From Anniella stebbinsi (lineage: Eukaryota; Chordata; Lepidosauria; Squamata; Anniellidae), in contig JARDYH010000003.1 of assembly GCA_029215795.1 (NCBI GenBank), forward strand, positions 259,629,562-259,693,561: 64,000 nucleotides of DNA, written 5' to 3'. How positions within the stretch are numbered: position 1 is the first letter of the stretch; the number at the start of each line of letters is the position of its first letter. A model generated the notes under the pieces. That model was not told the DNA's origin. It worked only from the letters and a program-made list of their open reading frames with translations, and did not search any database. The position numbers and the translations under genes are program-made. Of this stretch, positions 10,966 through 21,248 are shown one piece after another.

Positions 10966-11433
10966 AGACTGGAGTGTGAGACCAATAGCTCTCTCTGTCT
11001 GAGAGCTACTCCGCTAGAGCATGATGCAAGTCCATGTCACCAGGGCCCTCATGCCAGTTTCCCCTAATTCATGCCACCTGATGCTTATTCAACATCCATG
11101 GAAGACAGATGGGAATGCCACAGGGGGCATGCAAATTATGCTTCTTCAGAAGAAAGACAAAATTTCCCTCCCGTTTTTTTTTTACTGTTCTTCCCTTTAC
11201 CACATGTTCATACGCTGCCAGACACCATGGGACATCCATCTCAGCAAGGGATTCACTACTCGGTGCCCTTTGATTATAGCTGAACATGCTAGAACTCTTA
11301 ATAACCTTCTGGATGTGGAAACGATACATTAAATTGCACAGAGGGGCAGCAGGAACAAGTGCTACTGTAATTCTGGACAAATAATCTATGTGACCAAACT
11401 GCAGGGCAAAAAGAAGAAGCCAAAGCAGTCTTC

Positions 11434-11497
11434 AAAAGAAAGAAAGAAAGAAAGGAAGGAAGGAAGGAAGGAAGAAAGAAAGAAAGAAAGAAAGAAA
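11434..11497. repeat. (GAAA)n(GGAA)n(GAAA)n microsatellite
   Basis: Purine-only strand of about 64 bases with GAAA blocks around a GGAA block. It makes a false Glu/Lys/Arg-rich frame on one strand and a Phe/Ser frame on the other. Confidence 0.95.
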
Positions 11498-12068
11498 CTT
11501 TATTCTGCTGCATCTTTCAAAATTGTGAATTGTGGCACCATAAATATTTCCAGCCAGTCATCTGCTACAACTTCATACTGCAAAAAGGAAATCAGGGACC
11601 AGCTGGTACCCTAAACTGCTGAGCTATCCTATTCTTGCAGCACACCCACCCACATGAGAGTCCACTGTCTACAGTCATCAATTGGCCAGGGAAGAAAAAC
11701 ACAGCCTGTCTTCTTTTTCTTTCCTTCAGACCAGGTGCCAGAAGGAAAGGAAAAGTCCAGTTCCTCCACATATAAATCATGTTTAGTGTTGCAAACAGGC
11801 TTTGACCTACCCAAAATTACTAGACTGTTTCCCCGACCCTCCAAAAACTCATTGGCTCCACCCATAAGCTCACCCCAAAGCAATGTGATCTGCCCCCTAC
11901 CTCCACTCCACCCCTCATCAGGCTACTCAGATACCCAAAAGTTTAATTGTAAGAATTAACATTTTTAACATGGCATCCCTGAACGACTTTGTTCCATTGC
12001 TGAATTTCCCCAACATTTACACAGTTCTTCCTAATGACTTACCTTAAGTATGGGGTAGAGCCTTTTAG
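11498..12068. other. No gene recognised
   Basis: No repeat family or convincing coding frame recognised. Confidence 0.4.
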
Positions 12069-12145
12069 AGCCTATCTACACTACTGCTTAATTAACCGGT
12101 TTAAAACTGTTATAAACTGTTTTAAAGCAGTAGTGTAGATAGGCT
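12069..12145. mobile_element. 77-bp hairpin MITE, family C, minimal copy
   Basis: AGCCTATCTACACTACTGCT at the left is the inverse of the right end, giving a near-perfect hairpin of 77 bp. It shares TIRs with the 232-bp copy at 58,660. Flanks are TTTAG and CTGAG, not a clear duplication. Confidence 0.65.
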
Positions 12146-12297
12146 CTGAGTCATGATTTGTTGAGATTCATTATGCTTTATATTATGAATGAGAGAGAGA
12201 ATTTACCACCTTTTGTGATTTCCCCTTTGCCATTGTTTCTAGAAAGGGCTAAGCTTGCACGGCCTTGAATCTTCCAAGAGGCAAAGCTGTGGGTCAT

Positions 12298-12478
12298 TTA
12301 TTCATTACATTTATAAGATGCCTTTCCTCCATCACCTCCTGCATTGTATCCTCACAACAACCCTGGGAGGTGGGATTGCAGAATTACAGAACTCAGGTCT
12401 CATGGCTAAATGGGAATTAGAACTTGGATCTCTCCAGTCCAAGTCTGTTGCACAAACCACTACTCCACACTGCCTCAA
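12298..12478 (-). mobile_element. MIR/CORE-type SINE, decayed
   Basis: Minus-strand SINE with tail words 'cataaatg' and 'ggaaaggcatc', a 'tgtgaggata' block and a tRNA-like head 'agtagtggtttgtgcaaca'. The core is shortened. Confidence 0.55.
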
Positions 12479-12722
12479 ATAGAAACTTGCTTCCATGCAG
12501 TTTTCATTTCCTTTTTGTATGACACATTTTGAAGACATAAATATAAACCCTAGTTCACAACCTCATCACAACCCCTTATATAGTACAAAATTTATACACC
12601 CAACTTATACGGTATAAAATTATACAAACAATTTTAAAACCTAAAATATCACACAAAGCACAACTTAGAACATAAGAAAAACAATATTTTAAAAACATAA
12701 AGGATATAGTATACCAGATTAG

Positions 12723-13063
12723 TAGGGATGCGCAAACACCCGACTGGGTCCAGGAGTCCAGCGGAACCCACACACACCCCGCCCCCCCCCCCGAACCCAG
12801 TCAGGTGCTCCTGACATGAGCACAACCTCCCTCCCATGTGCTTGCAAGGCCCCACCGAGATGTTAGCAGCCACCCACCTGCACATTGAAATTGCAAACTT
12901 CCTCTTCCTGTGGCAGTGATGGCCGCCATTGTCACAATGGGGGCAATTGCACAATTTCCAGAGCCTCCTTAAATTGCGCACTCCCCCCTATGCCAATGGC
13001 GGCCTTAAAGGTCCCATAACACAAGAGTAAAGGCACGAATGCAGGTGAGTTTGCCCACCCCTA
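12723..13063. mobile_element. Foldback hAT-like element, TAGGGATG termini
   Basis: 341 bp from TAGGGATGCGCAAAC to GTTTGCCCACCCCTA, inverted termini of about 15 bp. Flanking octamers CAGATTAG and CAGGTTAC agree at six of eight positions, a decayed 8-bp duplication. The interior shares 'gactgggtccaggagtcc' with the remnant at 36,807, and contains a YY1-like 'atggcggcc'. Confidence 0.6.
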
Positions 13064-13901
13064 CAGGTTACTAAAAGAAAAATAAATTCCGATGAACGTA
13101 GGGAATTTTCTTGAATTATGAGCAAGAGTAATATGACAGTGCAAGCCAGCAAAGAGACATGCACAACACAATCCTTTTATTTTATTTTGTGTACATTTTA
13201 ATGCTTTTTTTTCTACACAACTGTTACATTATCCAGCTTTTACTTAATGATTTAAACAGTAAAGATTTCATTTACATAACTAAAATCATTAAGCAAAAAC
13301 GGGATAACATATTAGTTTGTGGAGAAGGGAGGTGGAAACCTAAAACGAAGTGTGTTCCCATGTTCCTATGTTAATTCATCACAATAAATGCATTTCCCAA
13401 TTACTTCACGCTGAACAACAACATGCCTTGTGAATGAAAAGCCTGTTCATATGGTTACTTATAGCTATCAAAAGGACCCTATAAAAATCTTCTTTCCTTA
13501 ATGGATTTTGTTTTTACTGAACATATGTTGTCACTTTATCCATTTAGCTAAATGCCAACAGTTTGTTATGTCACTCGTTATTCCATGAAACTTTATCTTA
13601 TCTCCATTAAGGAGCAACTATGATTCTTGCTGTTAAACTGCATTTTCCACTAATTGCACATTTGATATATCAACATATTTCTTAATATTACCAAGTCATA
13701 TAACTTTAGAGTTTAATGGAATTACGTGCTCAGTAATACATTCAATTTATATGACTATATCTGTCCACCAATATATTTTAATATACTAGTAATCTTGTCA
13801 GATGTAACTGAAGTTGGCCTTTTCTGTATTGCATGGCCAACACTTTGAACTGGTCAACTGATTTATCAGTTATATCTTCTCACTGGTCAATTACCAAGGA
13901 T
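13064..13901. other. AT-rich, repeat-free; possible conserved non-coding DNA
   Basis: 13,420-13,800 has no recognisable repeat and looks like single-copy sequence with short homeodomain-type words. No open frame has coding character. Conservation cannot be judged from one sequence. Confidence 0.3.
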
Positions 13902-14134
13902 ATTTTATTTATTTATTCCTTCATTTACAACCCACCTTTTTCTTCAAAGGAACCCAAGGTGGTTCACATGGTCCCCCTCCTCTCCATTTTATCCTCACAA
14001 CAACTGTGTGAGGTAGCTTAGGTTGGAGTTAGTGACTGGCCCACAGTCGCCCAGGGAGATTCAAGGATGAGTGGGGACTAGAACCTGGATCTCCCAAGTC
14101 CTAGTCCAATACTCTAACCATTACACCACACCGG
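13902..14134 (-). mobile_element. MIR/CORE-type SINE, best copy
   Basis: The most complete of the five copies. On the minus strand the head is 'ggtgtaatggttagagtatt', followed by a lariat of 'caggttctagtccccactca' (B-box region), core 'gggcgactgtgggccagtca', then 'tgtgaggataaaatgga' and an L2-like tail 'ggtgggttgtaaatg' with TTTA units. Confidence 0.75.
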
Positions 14135-14245
14135 AACTGTATAGTGAGTCTCTGTAACATGCACAAAAGGAGAAGCCGCTGGGACTAAAGTAAGCATCCT
14201 TTTCATTTTCTGTTAGATCACTAAGTCTCCCAAATCTTTACACAT

Positions 14246-14701
14246 TGGCTGCATTCGGACAGCACATTAAGCAACTGAGGGGTCAAATAAGCAACTGAGA
14301 GAAACAACTGGCCTGCAAGTTGTTTTGCTCGAAGCCAGTTGCTTAAAGTGTTGTGTGGAGGGGTGAGTGTGATAATGGCGTGTGGTGAGTGTGTTAAAAC
14401 ACAAGCCCATAGAGGCAGGTGGCAAGAGCGACCAAAGTGGCGGCTGCCACTCTGCTATAACTGGTGGAACTTGCAGAGGCTGCTGGGATAGAACTGGGAG
14501 GACTGAGGGAGGAGGAAGGGTGGGGAGAGGGTCGGGGGCTGTGTCAGTCAAATGCTGGGTTGACTATTAGTCCACTCAACATCAGCCACAACCATCCACA
14601 GTTGTCTAGGAATATGTTGTGTGGGGAGTACCCACAAAATAACCAACTGTGAGTTGGCTACTCAACCCACCATTGATTAATGTGTTGTCCGAATGCAGCC
14701 A
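14246..14701. mobile_element. Non-autonomous DNA element, TGGCTGCATTCGGAC termini
   Basis: TGGCTGCATTCGGACAGCAC at the left and its near-perfect inverse at the right make about 20-30-bp terminal inverted repeats over a 456-bp element. Subterminal 'gcaactga' and 'agccagttgctta' words also pair. Flanks do not give a clear duplication. The superfamily is not assigned. Confidence 0.65.
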
Positions 14702-15954
14702 TTGTGTCTTAAGTTAATTCCTCATATGAACCTTCATTTTCAGCATAATCTTTTTCGGTTTTGATGACAGATGTTTTGAATAAAAACCCTCTAATTCTCA
14801 AAAAAAAAAAAACATGGGTATGTGTCAGTCTCATCTTCCTATTTTCTGTCAGTCTTCAAAAGTTATATACTTTAAAAATAGTGGGTTCTCCTCCAGTCCA
14901 TAGAACTGCTAAACCACTCAACTGGGAAGGGGGAGGGAGCGAGAGATGGCATGCAAAGACCCGATGCAGAAGGGATCATCATCTTACCTCTAAAGGCAGA
15001 AACGGTGCCCAGCCAATGAAATGCTAAATCGCTAAAATGCTAGACAACAAAACCAGGTGGGGGGGGGGAAGGCACCCATGCCCATCACAATGTTCATCAA
15101 CCACAAGAACCGATGAACTGGAGAAGGAAGGAGAAGGGGACAGGATGGGGTGCGGGCGCAATAGCAGAAGAGCAAACAAGTGAAAAGAGATTTCAGTGAT
15201 ACAATGGCGATACCAGGATGGCACGTGAAAGGGACCAGCACTTGACGTACTAATGAAACGGAAGTGGAATCCACAGATCGTACCTGGAAAAAAAAGGAGT
15301 TGTGATGGACCCCTTGTTTTTCCAGTCTTAAGTCTGATTCATCTGGAACTTCGAGAATTTCTCTTCTTTTGAGTTTGGGTTGTCCGAATACTGAGAGCCC
15401 TTACACTTGCAAAGAGTACGCTTTTCAAGCCTGGAAAGATAACCACCCACTACTTATTCAACGTACTGAAGGTCTTACTGATTTTGCTACATTTGCATGT
15501 ATCTCCTATGGCTGCCAATTTCATATGGATGCTTATTTAGATATAAGGACCACTTATAATAACATATTTATTTGAAAAGGAATTCTTGCATCCTTCATTT
15601 TCTCTCTTTTTCTTTTTATACTAAGGGCGATATAAATGATTATTTTGCAGCAAATGTTCCATGATACGCTCTTTCTTTTTCATCAATTTCTTTCTTCTTT
15701 AGTCTCTTTTATTTTGGCTTTTCATTTGTTATTCTTGTATTTGCATTTTTTTTTTAAAAAATCAGTTCATCCCAATCTTTGATTTTTTTAAAAAAGTTCA
15801 CATGTGCATTATTGTTCACATTTCTCTTAATGCATGCATTTTGCTTAATATACACATTTTTTGCAAGCAGTTTTTCTAAAATAATGCATTTCAAACCTTA
15901 TTTCCCCTAATGTACACATTTTTATACATGTTTTATGCATTAGATTATATTTTT
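14702..15954. other. No gene recognised
   Basis: 14,880-15,350 is GC-richer with purine runs and may be another decayed element; 15,600-15,950 is A/T-rich with repeated 'tgcatt' and 'cacatttt' words. Confidence 0.35.
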
Positions 15955-16126
15955 GTAGTGTTGAAGTGGTTTTAAATGTACAGATTGTGTGTATGTTGTA
16001 TGTTTTTGCTGTTTTAATTTTTGTATATTGTTTTTAATTGTTTTAATCCTATGTAAACCGCCCAGAGAGCTTCGGCTGTGGGGCGGTATACAAATGTAAT
16101 AAAATAAATAAATAAATAAATATTTT
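15955..16126 (+). mobile_element. L2 3' tail
   Basis: Ends with 'cgcccagagagcttcggctg', 'gggcggtatacaaatgtaat' and AAAT units, the tail shared by at least seven fragments in this window on both strands. The body is missing. Confidence 0.7.
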
Positions 16127-16852
16127 ATTCTTTTAATTATTGGTATTGTATTTTATACTTTTAACTTTGTTTTAAAATGGCATTTTAGTTTTCTAACTGG
16201 TTGCAATCCACCCAGAGAACATTAGTCATTCAGTGAATTAGAAAAGTACTAAATGAATAAATATATATACAGACTACATCCTTATTTGGAGAGAGATAGC
16301 CTAGCTACTGTTATCCATGCTCTGATAACTTCTCATCTGGATTACTACAATGCATTAAAGGAGGGGCCACCTCTGAAAATGGTCCAGAAACTTCAGCTGG
16401 TCCAAAACAGGGCAGCAAGATTGTTAATAGGTACTGGCCAACATGAACATATTATGCCAGAAATTTCCATCTGGATTGGCTGCTAATCCATTTCTGGGCC
16501 TGATTCAAAGTGCTGGTATGAACATTCAAAGCGCTAAACAGCTTGAGGCCCAGTTACCTGAAGAATAATCTCCTCTCATATGTACCCTAAGGTTATCTTC
16601 AGCAATCTGTTTCTGGGAGCCCCTGCCAAAAGAAGTGAGGCAGGTGGCTATCAAGAAGAGGGCCTTTTCTGCTGTGGCACCCATTTATGGAATGAGCCCT
16701 CCAGAGAGGCTCACTTGATACCTTCCAGCACCAGACATTATCAACCTGCCTGGTCACCGAGGACATTAGAGGCTGTGCTCCTGGAGGTTCCACCTCCTGA
16801 AAACAGCTCCTTTCTAGGAAGCATACTTCAACTGAAGGGTGCCCTCTTTTGT
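16127..16852 (+). mobile_element. Two overlapping L2-type relics
   Basis: An older tail ('caatccacccagagaacatt', 16,205) with AAAT units ends near 16,262. It is followed by the C-terminal end of an L2 reverse transcriptase: frame 16,253-16,486 shows VQKLQLVQNRAARLLIGTG, then decayed 3' coding sequence to about 16,850 ('ttctgctgtggcacccattt..atggaatgag'). Confidence 0.65.
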
Positions 16853-16856
16853 AGCT

Positions 16857-17022
16857 GGCCACTCTAGTATAGCTCCTGCAGCTTTAGCTGTTGTGATGAA
16901 GAGGGAATTTCACCAGGTTCTCCATATATACATATATACAAATGACACCTGCTGAAATTCCCTTTTCTATGCAACTGTTAAAGATACAGGAGCCCTGTCC
17001 GTCTTTCCATATGGTCAACGTA
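16857..17022. mobile_element. Short MITE (family A), variant left end
   Basis: The right end ATATGGTCAACGTA and body 'tgttgtgatgaagagggaat' are those of family A, but the left edge reads 'ggccactctagtatagctcc', the complement of the spacer in the dimers. This copy therefore breaks from the usual structure by inversion of the internal spacer. Confidence 0.55.
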
Positions 17023-17344
17023 CTCAACTGACCAGCAATCATTTTTATTGGTATTCTGTTTTAAATTGAACAATTTTAATATGCTGTTGTCATCATTTAA
17101 ACTTTTTACCATTTTATTCCTATGTTAACCACTCTGGAATCTATTTTAGATATAGAGCACTTTATAAATATTGCAACTAACTAAATTTATGGACAAGAAC
17201 AAGCTCCATTTTCTCAGAAAGTGGCAGCTTGTGGAAGAACTGGGCGCCTGTGCATTTGTCCGGCTGGGGTCTGTAGAGTGTGTGAGACGTGCAGGGGGCC
17301 GAGCAGGTGATTTCTCACAGGGCTTCAGCCCCAACTGGACACCT

Positions 17345-17518
17345 GTGCCACCCCTATTTATATCCCACCTTTTCCTGTCTTACAAGCAACATATTCTGGC
17401 TTTCATGGTCCTCCTCTTCTCCATGTTATCCTCACAACAACCCCTTTCACCACTTTTCCGCCCAGAGAGCTTCGGCTACGGGGTGGTATACAAATGTAAT
17501 AAAGAAATAAATAAATTT
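17345..17518. mobile_element. SINE tail joined to L2 tail
   Basis: 17,345-17,450 is a minus-strand MIR-type SINE tail; 17,460-17,518 is a plus-strand L2 tail ('cgcccagagagcttcggcta'). The two are directly abutted, with the SINE core and head lost. Confidence 0.55.
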
Positions 17519-18719
17519 TCCACACAAAGCCCCCCTAGACAATGCAGCACCCTCCCTAGGGCGTAATTACTGCAGACAATTCAAATGGGGAGGGTGACTA
17601 TATTCTGCTGTGTAGCTGAGCCAAAATATCCCCAGGCGGGGAGTGGGAGAAGGTGTGGTCTCTTTCAAACAGATGGCGCTTTTGTAAGTGGATTGTCTTC
17701 AAATTACTGGAAAGAGTGCAAACCATGCATTACACCCACAAGAGGCAGTGGGTGAAATTATACTGCTGTATTTATTCTTTTCTCTTTGCGTCGGCTTATT
17801 ATAGGTATGTTTTGTTACAGGGAGTTTTTTCAAAAGAAAAAAAATATTTTTGTTTTTTACAGCCCCTTCTTAGGAATCCATGCCTTAACTTTTGAAGGGC
17901 AAGGTCAGAACAGGAAAAAAAAAGACAATTGATCTCTTTCTCTCTCCCTCTCCCCCACCCTCCATTGACTTTCGGTTCAGCTCACAAACATTGGCAGCCT
18001 TCTTTTGAAATGAAAGCTCTCCTTTGCCCAGAGAGCTTTTCCAAATTCTCGCAAGCTTCTCTCGCCAGTGACAGGCAGCACCTGAAATGATGCAAAGATT
18101 AAACAATGAACAGCAGCGTGAACTTCCCCCCTATGGAAAGCGCTTGTTGAATTCCAAGGGAGCAGGCAGTAGAGGGGTACTATAGAATTTTTTGCCTGAA
18201 CTTAAAGTTCTTCAAAGTGTGTCTGATCATCTGACAGAGCTCTGTATTAGGGATAGGCTTGCGCTCCGTTTAGTTCTACAGAGAGCTTGGGGGGGGGGAG
18301 TGAATGAGTAGCAATTTCAATTAAATGTTCTGTGAAAACTTCAACTGTACAAGAGGGACTGGCACACCCTGCTTGCAGAGAATATAGGCTCACTGCCAAT
18401 CTTCATGTCACATTTCCAGGTAGGGATGCGGAAATGAGTGGGAAATCAGTGGTTTCATCATACCAAACAGAAATGTGCAGTACTCAAGTCCCTTTCCTGG
18501 CTTCTCTCCAGATGTAAGTGTGTAGTCTGGGGAGGGAGGAGGAAGAGGCGAATCGTGTACATTGGCCCAACTCCATACTCTGCATGTAGAGCTTAAGGTC
18601 TGAAAAGGGGTGCCCAAGTATGTGCAGCTATAGGCATGTCGAAGTTCCACACAATTGTGCATTAGGCTTCCTGATCATATAGAGCAGGGACAGGAAGGAG
18701 GTAAATCTATCTGTAATTT
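17519..18719. other. No gene recognised
   Basis: No repeat family recognised. Several frames of 60-80 codons occur but none has splice borders or protein-like composition that I would defend. Confidence 0.4.
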
Positions 18720-18862
18720 TTATCTATTTATTTATTTATTGCATTTGTATACCGCCCCATAGCCAAAGCTCTCTGGGTGGTTTACATAGGATTAAAACAA
18801 TTAAAAACAATATACAAAAATTAAAATAGCAAAAACATACAGCATACCTACAATGCACACAT
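18720..18862 (-). mobile_element. L2 3' tail
   Basis: TTTA units, then the complement of the 'cccagagagctttggctatg' tail and the 'aattaaaaacaatatacaaa' block also found at 25,190. Confidence 0.7.
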
Positions 18863-18993
18863 ACGGGATTGTTGATCCCATGGGTGATCTGAGATACATC
18901 AGCAAGGTTTTCCAACTCCCAATGGTTTAAGAATAGCAACATGTTATCGCTTTGTATCCCACACTTTCTTCATAATTTCAGCTGAAGACAATA

Positions 18994-19075
18994 TGAGCCT
19001 ATCTACACACGCAGAATAAAACACTTTGAAAATGTTTTGAAAACTGTATATGGACAGACCTATCTACACTACTGC
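18994..19075. mobile_element. Internally deleted family-C MITE fragment
   Basis: Carries 'agcctatctacaca', 'ataaaacacttt' and 'aaactgtatatgga' of family C, followed by a second 'cctatctacactactgctt'. The right end is lost. Confidence 0.5.
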
Positions 19076-19446
19076 TTGGAGTTAGAAGGGGTAGAGTAGG
19101 CAGGGTAAAACCAAGAACTTAATGTTTGATTATATGATATAACATCTCTTGTAAGAAATAAACTTTGTATGTTTTAAAAATATGAAATCCCACATCTTGT
19201 TCATCGTTCTGCACTACCAATTGTGTTCATATTTCCTGGGCACTTCTCTTGTGTGGGCAAAGAATCCAACTGGGCATATTGAGTGTCTCTTGTACCCGGT
19301 GAATATCAGGGTTGAAGCTTGTAGGTCAGTGAGGAAAGCTGATCCAAAGTGAAGGCAGGAAGACCTGAGTGCAGGTTGCATCACAAGCATAATTTTATTC
19401 ACCTCTATCATATCTCCTCATACTCATTCCCCTTTAAACTTAACAG

Positions 19447-21240
19447 TAGGGATGTGCACTGGATCGGACCCGATCCACGATCCGAGTCCGGTCCAGTGGG
19501 AAATCGGATAAATTATCCGATTTCCGATCCCGCAGCTGGATCGGCCGATCCAATCCGAACCGGTCCGAAAAGGCTCCGAACCGGTTCGGCGGATCGGCGG
19601 ATCGGCGGGCGCCCACTGGCGCCCACCGCCGCTTCCATTGGCGGGCGCCAGCGGGCGCCCGCCGATGAAAGTGGACAGCGGGGGGGGGGAGGAGGGGGGC
19701 GCTTACCTTCTCGGCCCGTCCGCTCCCGTCCGGCACTAGCAGCTACTACCAGCGGGCTCCGCGGCCTGCTCCAGGGTGGCGCGCCGGGTGATGTCATCAC
19801 CCGGCGCGCTACTCTAGAGCAGGCCGTGGAGTCCGCTGGTAGTAGCCGCCGGCGCCGGACGGGAGCGGACGGGCCGAGAAGGTAAGCAGGGGGTGCGTGG
19901 AGGGGAGGAGGGGGCGCGCGGGGGGGGAGGGGGGCCCTTACCTTCCTGGCCCGGCCGCTCCCGTCCGGCACCGGCGACTACTACTACCAGCAGGCTCCGC
20001 GGCCTGCTCTAGGGTGGCGCGCCGGGTGATGTCATCACCTGGCGCGCTACTCTAGAGCAGGCCGCGGAGCCTGCTGGTAGTAGCCACCAGCGCCGGACGG
20101 GAGCGGACGGGCCGAGAAGGTAAGCAGGGGGTGCATGGAGGGGAGGAGGGGGCGCGCGGAGGGGGGAGGGGGGCCCTTACCTTCCCGGCCCGGCCGCTCC
20201 CGTCCGGCACCGGCGACTACTACTACCAGCAGGCTGCGCGGCCTGCTCTAGGGTGGCGCGCCGGGTGATGTCATCACCCGGCGCGCTACTCTAGAGCAGG
20301 CCGCGGAGCCTGCTGGTAGTAGTCGCCAGCACCAGACAGGAGCGGACGGGCCGAGAAGGTAAGCAGGGGGTGCGTGGAGGGGAGGAGGGGGCGCGCGGAG
20401 GGGGGGAGGGGGGCCCTTACCTTCCCGGCCCGGCCGCTCCCGTCCGGCGCCGGCGACTACAACTACCAGCAGGCTCCGCGGCCTGCTCTAGGGTGGCGCG
20501 CCGGGTGATGTCATCACCCGGCGCGCTACTCTAGAGCAGGCCGCGGAGCCCGCTGGTAGTAGCCGCCGGCCCCGGACGGGAGCGGACGGGCCGAGAAGGT
20601 AAGCAGGGGGTGCGTGGAGGGGAGGAGGGGGCACGCGGAGGGGGGGGAGGGGGCCCTTACCTTGCCGACCCGGCCGCTCCCGTCCGGCGCCGGCAACTAC
20701 TACCAGCAGGCTCCGCGGCCTACTCCAGGGTGGCGCGCCGGGTGCTGTCATCACCCGGCGTGCTACTCGAGAGTAGGCCGCGGAGCCCGCTGGTAGTAGC
20801 CGCCGGCGCCGGACGGGAGCAGACGGGCCGAGAAGGTAAGCAGTGGCGGGGAAGGGGGCTTACCCTCCCCCGGAGCCGTCCGCTTCTATCCGCTGGCGCC
20901 CGCGGGCGCCAGCGGATGGAAGCGGACGGCCCCAGGGGGGGGAGGGAGAGCGGGGGAGGGGGCTTATCTGCCGGGGCCGTCCACAGCGGACGGCCCCGGG
21001 GGGGAGGGAGTTAGGCCCCCCCTCACCCACCCGCCGCCATTTTTTCCTCATAGACTTGCATTGCAATGCAAGTCTATGGGGAAAAAAATGGCGGCCGATC
21101 CAAAAATTTACGATTTTTGGGTCGGGATCGGACTCGATCCGGTCCGGGGGGCCTCCGATTTTGTCCGAACCGGTCCGTGACTAAATTGGAGGTCCCGATC
21201 CGGGTCCCGATCCGATCCAGGGGGTCCGTGCACACCCCTA
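19447..21240. mobile_element. 1,794-bp GC-rich foldback hAT-like element
   Basis: Termini are TAGGGATGTGCAC and GTGCACACCCCTA, inverted repeats with one mismatch. Perfect 8-bp duplications CTTAACAG lie at 19439-19446 and 21241-21248, which fixes the ends and points to a hAT-type enzyme. Inside come outer arms with 'gatccgatcc'-type words, then five tandem palindromes, then three more hairpins (about 20,876-20,930, 20,970-21,001 and 21,020-21,085). Base content is extremely GC- and CpG-rich compared with the surroundings. No transposase is encoded; long apparent frames are a by-product of composition. Confidence 0.85.
19701..20843. repeat. Tandem array of five palindromic units, ~240-bp period
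   Basis: Units start at about 19,701, 19,937, 20,176, 20,416 and 20,656. Each is a ~190-bp palindrome, opening with GCTTACCTTC or CCTTACCTTC, closing with GAAGGTAAGCAG, and centred on GGGTGATGTCATCACCC (TGCTGTCATCA in the last unit). Units are separated by a ~50-bp G-rich spacer 'gtgcgtggaggggaggaggg'. The identity between units suggests amplification by unequal exchange or replication slippage. Confidence 0.85.
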
Positions 21241-21248
21241 CTTAACAG

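Noticed and set aside
11390..11614. Lys/Glu/Arg-rich frame
   Set aside because: Translation of the GAAA/GGAA microsatellite.
19349..19971. Long overlapping frames of 100-178 codons on both strands in the GC-rich element
   Set aside because: They follow from very high GC, which lowers stop frequency, and change with each tandem unit. No domain motif and no neighbouring signals.
19701..20843. Regularly spaced palindromic repeats, superficially like a CRISPR array
   Set aside because: The period is 240 bp, the spacers are also repeated, and the array sits inside a eukaryotic transposon with target duplications.
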